This document shows, piece by piece, positions 11,701 through 21,959 of a DNA stretch of 64,000 bases. Position 1 is the stretch's first letter; each line of letters begins with the position of its first letter. The stretch spans positions 1 to 64,000 of the forward strand of contig JAOTOM010003932.1 in the NCBI GenBank assembly GCA_034440615.1, written 5' to 3'. The notes under the pieces were generated by a model. The model did no database searches, was not told where the DNA came from, and saw nothing but the letters and a program-made list of their open reading frames with translations. The stretch is from Ashinkailepas kermadecensis (lineage: Eukaryota; Arthropoda; Thecostraca; Neolepadidae). Both the position numbers and the translations under genes were made by a program.

Positions 11701-12479
11701 TCTGGGTGTTGATTAATCCTATTGATGAATATGACGTGATTTTGTCCTCCTGAAGTTCTTGCATTTCCTATTCACTAGTGTTGCAAATTTGGTAAAAGAT
11801 GAAGTTCTTTGGAACCCTTTTGCGCACTTTCTGCTCCATGTTATAAGTTCTGGACTAACCAGTGACTGATCCAGGGAAGTAGGTATTCAAGGAAAGCTAT
11901 TCCTCCTTTTTTTCTTTGTTAGCGCCACGCATTTCGTTGATGTATCCTCTTATCATATTATACCAAAAAAAAGCTGCTGTGTTGCAGATAAAACTATTGT
12001 TTTTCTTTTTTTACACTGAATGCTCGATGATACGATTAAGAAAATCAACAATTTGAACGACTCGAAGCTTCCAACTACTCTTGCATGACTTGTGAGTTTC
12101 TGAAAACACCTCAATCTATTGCATCACGAAAATTTATCTCGGATCTTACGATGTACTTGGTCGGTAGATTCCGCTACCTTTGGGATGTAGCGGGGATTGA
12201 ACCAGGCTCTAGTACCGAAAATGACCTGAAATAATCGCGCAAGAATAAGAACGATTGAGTCTGATTGCGATCAGTGTCCACAAAATGTGTGCGAAGCGAT
12301 CGCCGTCCATCGCATTTGCTTTTACCTATCTGGTTCCTGTTTGCGCTGCCACTACTGCTTCCCAGTTACTGACTCTGGGCTCCAAGGTCCAGACTTAGCA
12401 GATTCTTTTATTTGATGATTGCTACCTCCTCCTAGTTGCTTGATTTCCCAAATGTTGTTGTCTGTAGCATGTCTGGAGA
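8746..12479. other. Intron sequence, no gene seen
   Basis: I found no frame with a recognisable domain. Small features are poly-A/T tracts near 9240 and 9540-9580 beside a shared CTCGGCAT phrase, and a 20-bp repeat ACATTACAAACACATCATGA at about 10550-10620. An exon supplying the protease's missing VRLGE-like segment could lie here but I did not find it. Confidence 0.5.
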
Positions 12480-12850
12480 TCCCGGGTGAGTCCCCAATGA
12501 ACATGCCGACAGCGGCCCGCTGTCGGCTGATAAGTGAAGTGAATGTCCGCCAGTGCCGACATGCAGCCGACACCCAGCTGACATGTAGCCAACGTGAGGC
12601 CGATGTCGGGAAGATGTCGAGCTGCTGTCGGGGCGCTAGGGGCTCGCTGTCGGCTGCTGGGGAGTGAAATGTCGGACAACGGCCTAGTGTCGGTTGGCCG
12701 CTATTGATATCCTGAATTCAACCCGACATATGTTGATATTCCAGATCAGTATGCCGATGTCGGGCCGAGAGCGGCCCGATGTCGGCTTGCCGTTTACGAG
12801 ATGCCGAGCTCGCCCCAACACATGCCGACAGCGGGCCGACATCTGCATAT
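12480..12850. repeat. Repeat dense in GCCGACA/TGTCGGC words
   Basis: More than a dozen copies of GCCGACA or its complement TGTCGGC in both orientations. Near 12507-12530 they form a near-perfect palindrome (GCCGACAGCG, spacer GCC, CGCTGTCGGC). A related pair occurs near 12750-12840. Probably a decayed element or degenerate satellite. Confidence 0.55.
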
Positions 12851-13031
12851 CTACCGCGTCTGGTGGGGTGGTGGGGGAGAGGGTGGGTGGGTTTGGATTC
12901 CCTCGGTTTGTTACACTGCTGATGTTAGGTTCTCATTTTCCCTATTTAATCTGAAACTGTGTCTTGAAAATATGGACTTGGACCCCCTGGCCCCGGGCTT
13001 CGTGAGAGATCTCTAGCCCTGCTCTGTAGTA

Positions 13032-13239
13032 CTATCCCCTCCTTGCTGCTTGACTTCTGAGTCGCCGAGCTCTTCGCAACCGATTCGACCGCAGGATCCT
13101 CTGGCGGAGAGTTGGAGTAAGCTCTGATCCGTCGCTTTGTGGATAGATGGCACTAAATGGAGCCAGAAGAACTAGCCTGGTCGCCAGCAGTCGGAACAGC
13201 CGCGAACGATATGACAGAGGCTGCCTCCTTATGTAGCGA
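13032..13239 (-). CDS. Nested antisense gene, exon 2 (Arg-rich C-terminus)
   Basis: On the minus strand an acceptor with a strong pyrimidine tract (CTTTTTTCAG) is followed by one base completing the Gly codon left by the exon at 17875, then 68 open codons and TAG. The frame reads RYIRRQPLSYRSRLF, a hydrophobic patch (LLATRLVLLAPF), and an Arg-rich end (RRARRLRSQAARRG). Together the two exons give about 150 residues. I do not recognise the family. The phase match and good splice signals are the evidence; cDNA would decide. Confidence 0.45.
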
Positions 13240-13941
13240 CTGAAAAAAGACACGGAAGTTGTGAATCACAATTGTAGATGAAAATGGCAAAAGTTGCAGG
13301 ATTGGCGCTATCTACAGAAGCAGCGTACGGAAGTGTCCATGTGTAGGAACCCTTGCTACAAATCAGAGGAACGTTGCTGTATCAGGATTGATCCCAAGTT
13401 ATGGATCGATGGGGAGTCTCGATGATCGTGCAGATCATCCGGTGACATTGAGAACTTCCGACAAGATGGTCAAAGATCTCGAGTGGGATGCTTATCTTGG
13501 GATCAAATTGTTGATCGGAATTGGTATGGTGTATGATCACAAACTGTGTTTTGTTTTGTTTATAAGCCTCTGACTCTGTGAAGTTGATAACTTTTCACTG
13601 CAGCATAATTTGTCATCAGGTGATGAGGCGAAAGGTATGGAAGGCATGGGCTGGGTATATTATTCTACATGTAATGGTGGTCATTCCACCCCTCAGCTGA
13701 GGTCTCGAGACCCAACAGGCCGAACTCTGCGAACTTTAAGAGTAGTTTGGGGAATAGGGGCGTTTTATCAAGCAAGGCCAACAAGGCTTCAAATTAAGGC
13801 TGCCTGGTTACTCTGAGGTAGCATATCAAAGTAGATCATCCGGTGGAACCTTGACTTGACTCGGCTTAGTTCTACCTGGAATGATTTTATATATACCACG
13901 TGTCTCTTTCGATGTTTGCTAGAGGGTTTCAAGCCGATGTC

Positions 13942-16872
13942 GCGGCTGCCATGAGACATTATTGGTGCACAATACAACGGCTGCCATGAGACATTATTGG
14001 TACACAACACAACGGCTGCCATGAGACATTATTGGTGCACAATACAACGGCTGCCATGAGACATTATTGGTGCACAATACAACGGCTGCCATGAGACATT
14101 ATTGGTACACAACACAACGGCTGCCATGAGACATTATTGGTACACAATACAACGGCTGCCATGAGACATTATTGGCGCACAGTACAACGGCTGCCATGAG
14201 ACATTATTGCTGCACAGTACAACGGCTGCCATGAGACTTTGTTAGTGCACAGTACAACGGCTGCCATGAGACATTATTGCTGCACAGTACAACGGCTGCC
14301 ATGAGACCTTGTTAGTGCACAGTACAACGGCTGCCATGAGACATTATTGCTGCACAGTACAACGGCTGCCATGAGACTTTGTTAGTGCACAGTACAACGG
14401 CTGCCATGAGACATTATTGCTGCACAGTACAACGGCTGCCATGAGACTTTGTTAGTGCACAGTACAACGGCTTCCATGAGACATTATTGCTGCACAGTAC
14501 AACGGCTGCCATGAGACTTTGTTAGTGCACAGTACAACGGCTGCCATGAGACATTATTGGTGCACAGTACAACGACTGCCATGAGACATTATTGCTGCAC
14601 AGTACAACGGCTGCCATGAGACATTATTGGTGACAGTACAACGGCTGCCATGAGACATTATTGCTGCACAGTACAACGGCTGCCATGAGACTTTGTTAGT
14701 GCACAGTACAACGGCTGCCATGAGACATTATTGGTGCACAGTACAACGGCTGCCATGAGACATTATTGCTGCACAGTACAACGGCTGCCATGAGACTTTG
14801 TTAGTGCACAGTACAACGGCTGCCATGAGACATTATTGGTGCACAGTACAACGGCTGCCATGAGACATTATTGCTGCACAGTACAACGGCTGCCATGAGA
14901 CTTTGTTAGTGCACAGTACAACGGCTGCCATGAGACATTATTGGTGCACAGTACAACGGCTGCCATGAGACATTATTGCTGCACAGTACAACGGCTGCCA
15001 TGAGACTTTGTTAGTGCACAGTACAACGGCTGCCATGAGACATTATTGCTGCACAGTACAACGGCTGCCATGAGACTTTGTTAGTGCACAGTACAACGGC
15101 TGCCATGAGACATTATTGGTGCACAGTACAACGGCTGCCATGAGACATTATTGCTGCACAGTACAACGGCTGCCATGAGACATTATTGCTGCACAGTACA
15201 ACGGCTGCCATGAGACATTATTGCTGCACAGTACAACGGCTGCCATGAGACATTATTGCTGCACAGTACAACGGCTGCCATGAGACATTATTGCTGCACA
15301 GTACAACGGCTGCCATGAGACATTATTGCTGCACAGTACAACGGCTGCCATGAGACATTATTGCTGCACAGTACAACGGCTGCCATGAGACATTATTGCT
15401 GCACAGTACAACGGCTGCCATGAGACATTATTGCTGCACAGTACAACGGCTGCCATGAGACATTATTGCTGCACCAGTACAACGGCTGCCATGAGACATT
15501 ATTGCTGCACAGTACAACGGCTGCCATGAGACATTATTGCTGCACAGTACAACGGCTGCCATGAGACATTATTGCTGCACAGTACAACGGCTGCCATGAG
15601 ACTTTGTTAGTGCACAGTACAACGGCTGCCATGAGACATTATTGCTGCACAGTACAACGGCTGCCATGAGACTTTGTTAGTGCACAGTACAACGGCTGCC
15701 ATGAGACATTATTGCTGCACAGTACAACGGCTGCCATGAGACATTATTGCTGCACAGTACAACGGCTGCCATGAGACATTATTGCTGCACAGTACAACGG
15801 CTGCCATGAGACTTTGTTAGTGCACAGTACAACGGCTGCCATGAGACATTATTGCTGCACAGTACAACGGCTGCCATGAGACTTTGTTAGTGCACAGTAC
15901 AACGGCTGCCATGAGACATTATTGCTGCACAGTACAACGGCTGCCATGAGACTTTGTTAGTGCACAGTACAACGGCTGCCATGAGACATTATTGCTGCAC
16001 AGTACAACGGCTGCCATGAGACTTTGTTAGTGCACAGTACAACGGCTGCCATGAGACATTATTGCTGCACAGTACAACGGCTGCCATGAGACTTTGTTAG
16101 TGCACAGTACAACGGCTGCCATGAGACATTATTGGTACACAACACAACGGCTGCCATGAGACATTATTGGTGCACAATACAACGGCTGCTATGAGACATT
16201 TTTGCTGCACAATGTAACAGGTGCCATGAGACATTTGCTGCACAGTACAACGGCTGCCATGAGACATTGTTAGTGCACAGTACAACGGCTGCCATGAGAC
16301 ATTGTTAGTGCACAGTACAACGGCTGCCATGAGACATTGTTAGTGCACAGTACAACGGCTGCCATGAGACATTGTTAGTGCACAGTACAACGGCTGCCAT
16401 GAGACATTATTGGTACACAACACAACGGCTGCCATGAGACATTATTGGTACACAACACAACGGCTGCCATGAGACATTTTTGCTGCACAGTACAACGGCT
16501 GCCATGAGACATTGTTAGTGCACAGTACAACGGCTGCCATGAGACATTGTTAGTGCACAGTACAACGGCTGCCATGAGACATTGTTAGTGCACAGTACAA
16601 CGGCTGCCATGAGACATTGTTAGTGCACAGTACAACGGCTGCCATGAGACATTTTTGCTGCACAATGTAATAGGTGCCATAATACATTTTTGCTGCACAG
16701 TACAACGGCTGCCATGAGACATTGTTAGTGCACAATACAACGGCTGCCATGAGACATTATTGGTGCACAATACAACAGCTGCCCTGAGACATTATTGGTA
16801 CACAATACAACGGCTGCCATGATAAATTATTGGTACACAATACAACGGCTGCCATGATACATTGTTAGTGCA
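13942..16872. repeat. 35-bp minisatellite, about 84 copies, partly dimeric
   Basis: The unit contains ACGGCTGCCATGAGACATT, then ATTGCTGCACAGTACA in one variant or TGTTAGTGCACAGTACA in another. From about 14160 to 16110 the two variants often alternate, giving a 70-bp higher-order repeat; 15140-15590 is nearly homogeneous in the first. Minus-strand frames (MAAVVLCTNNVSWQP) are read-through of the unit. Confidence 0.97.
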
Positions 16873-16873
16873 C

Positions 16874-17010
16874 GTTGTTAACGCTGGTAACGCGGGTAAC
16901 GCTGTCAACGCTGGTAATGCTGTCAACGCTGGCAACGCTGGCAATGTTGGCAACACTGGCAACGCTGGCAACGCTGGTCACGCTAGTAACGCTGATAACG
17001 CTGTGCACGA
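16874..17010. repeat. 9-bp repeat (AACGCTGGT/C)n
   Basis: About 15 imperfect copies directly following the 35-bp array. Confidence 0.9.
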
Positions 17011-17874
17011 TGCAACGCTTTTTATTGTTAAATATAATTGGGCAAACTTTTGCTCATGTGGAATGGGCAGATGAGGGCAGATGCCATGCTGGAATTGCAA
17101 CAGTGATATCATGATACTGCGATGTTTTCTGCGTACGGTGATGCATGGACTGAATGAGCTAAAAACTGACTTTGGAAAATGAATTGTTTTGGTAATTCAC
17201 ACCTTTGAACATAGATCGATCTCAATAATATAATTTTATGGTGCAACGTCGGGAAAAATTTGCTATGAATTGAAAGATAAATGACAGAATTGAAGCCACA
17301 ATGATCCCCCTGAGAAGTACATCTTCCAGCAGTGTTTTACACTGTAAGAATTTGTTTCGAATTCTGCAAGATATTTATTTGTATGGGAAAAGACTGGCTG
17401 GTTTGAATGTTGTTTTTTTTGTACCAAAATACCTCTTGCTCCTGCTCACGTTTTTCAATGGACGATATTAAGACAAATGACACATATCCCTCCCTTAAAG
17501 ATAAATCTGGCAGTGCTCATGCAAGTATGAGCTTAATGCTGCCTCCTGTCACCTTACGCTGATGTTCATCCTAGTTTTGGTGCTAGATTTTCGTATGCTG
17601 GAGAGGGTCGTGCGTCCTTGGGTATGCGAAGCCGACAAACTGAAATGCGATTGTGAAAATATGGGCCCTATTTTACACCACAATTCTAGCTTGGATCAAA
17701 TGGAATACATATGGATCTTACTGTCAATTATCCAACCAATGCTGAACGTATCGTTAATTCTGATCATAATGCAGTTTGTTCAAAAATGTTCACTTCTCTA
17801 AAATATCTAGCAGAAAGCTGGTGCTGATACCGGGTTCCTCCCTCCTCGATGGCAGGGAGTGGTGTAGCACTCAC
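17011..17874. other. No gene seen
   Basis: Unique AT-rich intronic sequence up to the splice donor of the nested antisense exon. Confidence 0.6.
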
Positions 17875-18119
17875 CCGATCGCTTGGCGCTGGCGGAAGTA
17901 GCCGGCTCTCGTGTTGATCGCCCGTCGTAGGCGGTCACGTCCGGGATGATGGCTGTCTACAGGGCTGCGCCGCGTGGCCTCGTATTTTGAGCTGGCCGAG
18001 TTGCGATGACCTGCTGCGTAGTGCCGGCTGGGCCGGTAATGCGAGCCCACCTGGTGTTGTGCGTGGCAGACGACCAAAGCAGTTAGCACCAGAGCGCAGG
18101 CGGCGCTGACACCCGACAT
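17875..18119 (-). CDS. Nested antisense gene, exon 1 (signal peptide)
   Basis: The minus strand opens with a textbook signal peptide, MSGVSAACALVLTALVVC, likely cut after HA or AQ. A hydrophilic His/Arg/Ser segment follows (SHYRPSRHYAAGH, later HHPGRDRLRRA), ending QRQAIG at the donor GG|GTGAGT in phase 2. The exon lies in intron 3 of the protease gene on the opposite strand. The signal peptide, GC-rich composition and good donor distinguish it from background frames. The same frame stays open upstream to 18302, so a longer start is possible but would bury the signal peptide. Family not recognised. Confidence 0.55.
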
Positions 18120-18129
18120 GGCGACTGGT

Positions 18130-19023
18130 CGGCTTTCGCTTTCTCTCTGCGCGGCCAGCACGGTGAACCGGTGCGGGAGCTGAGCGACGCCGTCGATCTC
18201 GTGCGTAGATTGGCGGCGCCGCCCGGAACATGCGACTCCTCCAAGGCCTACCACGCCAGACGGTGTCATTGTTGGACGTGATGATTGATGTTGGTCCCGC
18301 ACAGATGCTGAACCACGGCTCTTTTATCGTCGCGTGCGGACTGGGATCGATGTCCAGGATAGTTAGCGGTTACGACACACAGCTGAGGTCAAGGGCGTTG
18401 TGTTCGACACCTCTAAGGAAACCATTGCATCATGGAGTAAATAACCACCCCGTTCCGACTGTTTGATTTGTGGTCAATGTTTCTCCAGCCTAACACAGCC
18501 TAAGCTGCCAGAGCATAGCCATTCATAAAACATGCAATTTCATACCGAATTTGCCAACCAAAACAACGCTTGTTTCATTCTACTCGCCGTTCTAGACGTC
18601 ACGTGACCGAGCTCATCCCTGACCTTGACATCCAGAACGGACGCGATTCCAGGTCAGACGATGCGCCAGTCACATACTCAGGCGATCTCAGGTCTGACAA
18701 TGCGCCAGTCAGATGCTACATGCTCAATGCTTGGTCGATCAAGCGATCCATCAATGCCCTTAGCCGGCAACTTCCACGAGATGAATATTACCAATAACTA
18801 AATGCCACGAGTACTCACACTACACACACATGCACACACACGCACACGCACACGCGCGCACACACACACATGCACACATGTGCCATGCAAGAGACAATTA
18901 CGCAAGTAAACAACCCTCTCAAAGCTCTTGTTGCGTGATTGCAATTATGTCATCATAACTTGTTGCACGTTCTACTCCGTCCGCCATTGTGTGCCGAAGC
19001 TGAACACCGTGTATCTACTGCAG
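18130..19023 (+). other. Intron 3 end, no other gene seen
   Basis: It contains a CA/CG-rich stretch (about 18820-18870) and a short imperfect repeat near 18640-18710 (AGGTCAGACGATGCGCCAGT and AGGTCTGACAATGCGCCAGT). It ends at the acceptor TATCTACTGCAG. Confidence 0.5.
18321..18329 (-). promoter_or_regulatory. Possible TATA box of nested antisense gene
   Basis: CGATAAAAG on the minus strand about 200 bases upstream of the ATG, with GTTCAGCATC shortly downstream as a weak initiator-like word. Tentative. Confidence 0.22.
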
Positions 19024-19174
19024 ACGTTCACAAATCCCCCGAGTGAGATCTGCAACGACCCGCCATTTGACATCGCTCCGGAGAAGATCATCGTCCACTC
19101 CGCGTACAACAAGCCGTTCAAAAAGAAGAACGACATTGCGCTGATCCGGCTGTCCGAGAGCGTGACCTACACCA
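19024..19174 (+). CDS. CLIP-protease exon 4: catalytic Asp region
   Basis: The frame starts TFTNPPSEICNDPPFDIAPE, continues KIIVHSAYNKPF and reaches NDIALIRLSESVTYT. Asp of DIAL is the catalytic Asp, and the EKIIxHxxY and Cys-bearing pre-strand segment are typical of CLIP proteases. It starts in phase 0 after CTGCAG and ends in phase 1 at ACCA|GTAAGT, matching exon 5. The preceding VRLGExD-type strand is missing, as is the phase match to exon 3, so a small exon of length 3n+1 is expected upstream. Confidence 0.9.
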
Positions 19175-19805
19175 GTAAGTGGTCGTGACCTACACCAGTA
19201 AGTGGTCGTGACCTACACCAGTAAGTGGTCGTGACCTACACCAGTAAGTGGTCGTGACCTACACCAGTAAGTGGTCGTGACCTACACCAGTAAGTGGTCG
19301 TGACCTACACCAGTAAGTGGTCGTGACCTACACCAGTAAGTGGTCGTGACCTACACCAGTAAGTGGTCGTGACCTACACCAGTAAGTGGTCGTGACCTAC
19401 ACCAGTAAGTGGTCGTGACCTACACCAGTAAGTGGTCGTGACCTACACCAGTAAGTGGTCGTGACCTACACCAGTGAGTGGTCGTGACCTACACCAGTGA
19501 GTGGTCGTGACCTACACCAGTAAGTGGTCGTGACCTACACCAGTAAGTGGTCGTGACCTACACCAGTAAGTGGTCGTGACCTACACCAGTAAGTGGTCGT
19601 GACCTACACCGGTAAGTGGTCGTGACCTACACCAGTAAGTGGTCGTGACCTACACCAGTAAGTGGTCGTGACCTACACCAGTAAGTGGTCGTCACCTACA
19701 CCAGTGAGTGGTCGTGACCTACACCAGTAAGTGGTCGTGACCTACACCAGTAAGTGGTCGTGACCTACACCAGTGAGTGGTCGTGACCTACACCAGTAAG
19801 TGGTC
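19162..19805 (+). repeat. 23-bp minisatellite: 28 tandem 5' splice sites
   Basis: The unit is GTGACCTACACCA (exon 4 end) plus GTAAGTGGTC (intron start), repeated over 644 bases, exactly 28 periods. Nearly all copies keep GTAAGT; a few have GTGAGT. Copy one is the real exon end. Because 23 is not a multiple of 3, and TGA arises in the exon frame in copy two, later donors give a truncated or frameshifted protein. Confidence 0.97.
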
Positions 19806-20064
19806 GTAGCGTACAGGGCATGCAGGGCAGGTCGGAGGAATGGCGTTGAATAAAATCGCACCGACATCGGACACTGGCAGGAAGCGAGAAGACATTAAGG
19901 AAATTAGAATGCATCAGTCATTGCATTTGCCTGCCTTCCAATAATTACACTTTCAGTTCCAGATATGAACATGTGTCATGAAGGATACGGAAACTGAGCG
20001 GTGCCGTTCTTTGAACTGTGTTGTGAGGTGGCATTCAGCACCGTTACAGAGCTTTGTTTCGACA

Positions 20065-21020
20065 CTGCATCGACAACTGACTGACACGCCACCGAGACTG
20101 TTCAGTGCCACTGGCCCCGGTCAATGACTGACACGACACCGAGACTGTTCAGTGCCACTGACCCCGGTCACTGACTGACACGACACTGATACTGTTCAGT
20201 GCCACTGGCCCCGGTCACTGACTGACACGACACTGATACTGTTCAGTGCCACTGGCCCCGGTCACTGACTGACACGACACCGAGACTGTTCAGTGCCACT
20301 GGCCCCGGTCAATGACTGACACGACACCGAGACTGTTCAGTGCCACTGGCCACGGTCACTGACTGACACGACACTGATACTGTTCAGTGCCACTGGCCCC
20401 GGTCACTGACTGACACGACACTGATACTGTTCAGTGCCACTGGCCCCGGTCACTGACTGACACGACACTGATACTGTTCAGTGCCACTGGCCCCGGTCAC
20501 TGACTGACACGACACCGAGACTGTTCAGTGCCACTGGCCCCGGTCAATGACTGACACGACACTGATACTGTTCAGTGCCACTGGCCACGGTCACTGACTG
20601 ACACGACACCGAGACTGTTCAGTGCCACTGGCCCCGGTCAATGACTGACACGACACCGAGACTGTTCAGTGCCACTGGCCACGGTCACTGACTGACACGA
20701 CACTGATACTGTTCAGTGTCACTGGCCCCGGTCACTGACTGACACGACACTGATACTGTTCAGTGCCACTGGCTCCGGTCACTGACTGACACGACACTGA
20801 TACTGTTCAGTGCCACTGGCCCCGGTCACTGACTGACACGACACCGAGACTGTTCAGTGCCACTGGCCCCGGTCACTGACTGACACGACACCGAGACTGT
20901 TCAGTGCCACTGGCCACGGTCACTGACTGACACGACACCGAGACTGTTCAGTGCCACTGGCCCCGGTCACTGACTGACACGACACCGAGACCGTTAAGCG
21001 TCACTGGCCCCGGTCACTGA
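20065..21020 (+). repeat. 47-bp minisatellite upstream of exon 5, about 20 copies
   Basis: The unit contains CACTGACTGACACGACAC and CTGTTCAGTGCCACTGG. Two sub-variants (CCGAGAC, CTGATAC) are interspersed. The last copy ends GGTCACTGACGCG, placing a CACTGAC branch-like motif about 25 bases before the exon 5 acceptor. With the donor array, most of this 1.87-kb intron is tandem repeat. Confidence 0.95.
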
Positions 21021-21042
21021 CGCGAGCCGCACCTATCTCCAG

Positions 21043-21144
21043 GGTGGATTAAGCCCATCTGCCTGCCGTTCGGTGCCTGGAGAACTCAGCGTCTGCCCAG
21101 CACACCGTTGCCATACGTGATAGGATTTGGACTCACGGCGCCAT
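21043..21144 (+). CDS. CLIP-protease exon 5: ICLP segment
   Basis: After CTATCTCCAG the frame, using A from exon 4, reads RWIKPICLPFG, then RTQRLPSTPLPYVIGFGLTAP. The Cys of ICLP normally pairs with the linker Cys before the activation site, and VIGFGLT corresponds to the usual V.GWG.T strand, with Phe in place of Trp. It ends in phase 1 (T) at CCAT|GTAAGT; the T joins AT of exon 6 to give Tyr. Confidence 0.88.
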
Positions 21145-21232
21145 GTAAGTGCACATCGGTGGATAGGATTTGGACTCACGGCGCCATGTAAGTGCACATC
21201 GGTGGATAGGATTTGGACTAACGATGGTATGC
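21117..21232 (+). repeat. 43-bp duplication of the exon 5 splice junction
   Basis: ATAGGATTTGGACTCACGG to GCCAT|GTAAGTGCACATCGGTGG occurs twice (donors at 21145 and 21188), and a third degenerate copy starts at about 21208. Use of the second donor would shift frame relative to exon 6. Confidence 0.93.
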
Positions 21233-21384
21233 AAATGTTATTTTTGGTGATTCACGTTATTTTTGGCATGAATTCACGTGATTTCTGGCTACAACGAAAG
21301 GCAAGGTTATTAGATAAGAACCAGCATGAAAATATGAGCAAGCATACACGGTACAGACAACAAGGTGATAGCTACACCATGTGT

Positions 21385-21870
21385 GGTATGAGTGGTTCAT
21401 GAGACGGACATATTGCTCAGCGTTCGTTCAAGATCCCTACTCCACATCGACTCGACCAGCTTCTAGTCTGCACAGTCCTTTGTGATGACCAGGATGTGAA
21501 TGATGGAACTGCCGTTCAAAAGTTGAATTTCAGCATGTGTAGGTACGGTGGCAAAATGTTCACCGAGACGGGTATTAAGTTCAGAGAACACCCAATCTGG
21601 TATATGACAATCGCGGACCTGACTACATTATCAGGGAAATCATTGGCTTGGAACAAGAAGGCCACAATTTGCAGGGTATGCTGTTGGGCATCACGACTAG
21701 ATGAAATGCTGATTGCAGGCTGGATCTGGGTGTACAGGACGGCTTTTTTGTGCTCGTAGGGTGCTCAGCTCAGGCTGCTCAGGAGCGTATCCAGGAGCGT
21801 ATCCAGGAGCGTATCCAGGAAGGCGATATTTCCTGTGGGCCCCGAGTGTTCCAAGGTGAACTCGATAATT
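21385..21870 (-). mobile_element. Penelope-like element fragment, minus orientation
   Basis: This stretch is the diverged reverse complement of parts of the adjacent plus-oriented element: 21390-21570 matches 23215-23040, and 21610-21860 matches 22600-22340. Shared phrases include TTGGCTTGGAACAAGAAGG and CGACTAGATGA. It therefore carries the C-terminal and mid part of the same retroelement in opposite orientation. Frames are broken. Three GAGCGTATCCAG copies lie at 21782-21820. Confidence 0.7.
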
Positions 21871-21959
21871 GGTCAGACATGGTTGAATTCACAGTTCAGG
21901 TATGCTTAGAATGTAGTTCCCTGATAGTCTTCCAGCTGGGTCCATCATTTTCAGCCTGG

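Noticed and set aside
13942..16872. Regularly spaced 35-bp repeats resembling a CRISPR array
   Set aside because: Units are contiguous without unique spacers, the genome is eukaryotic and no cas-like gene is present.
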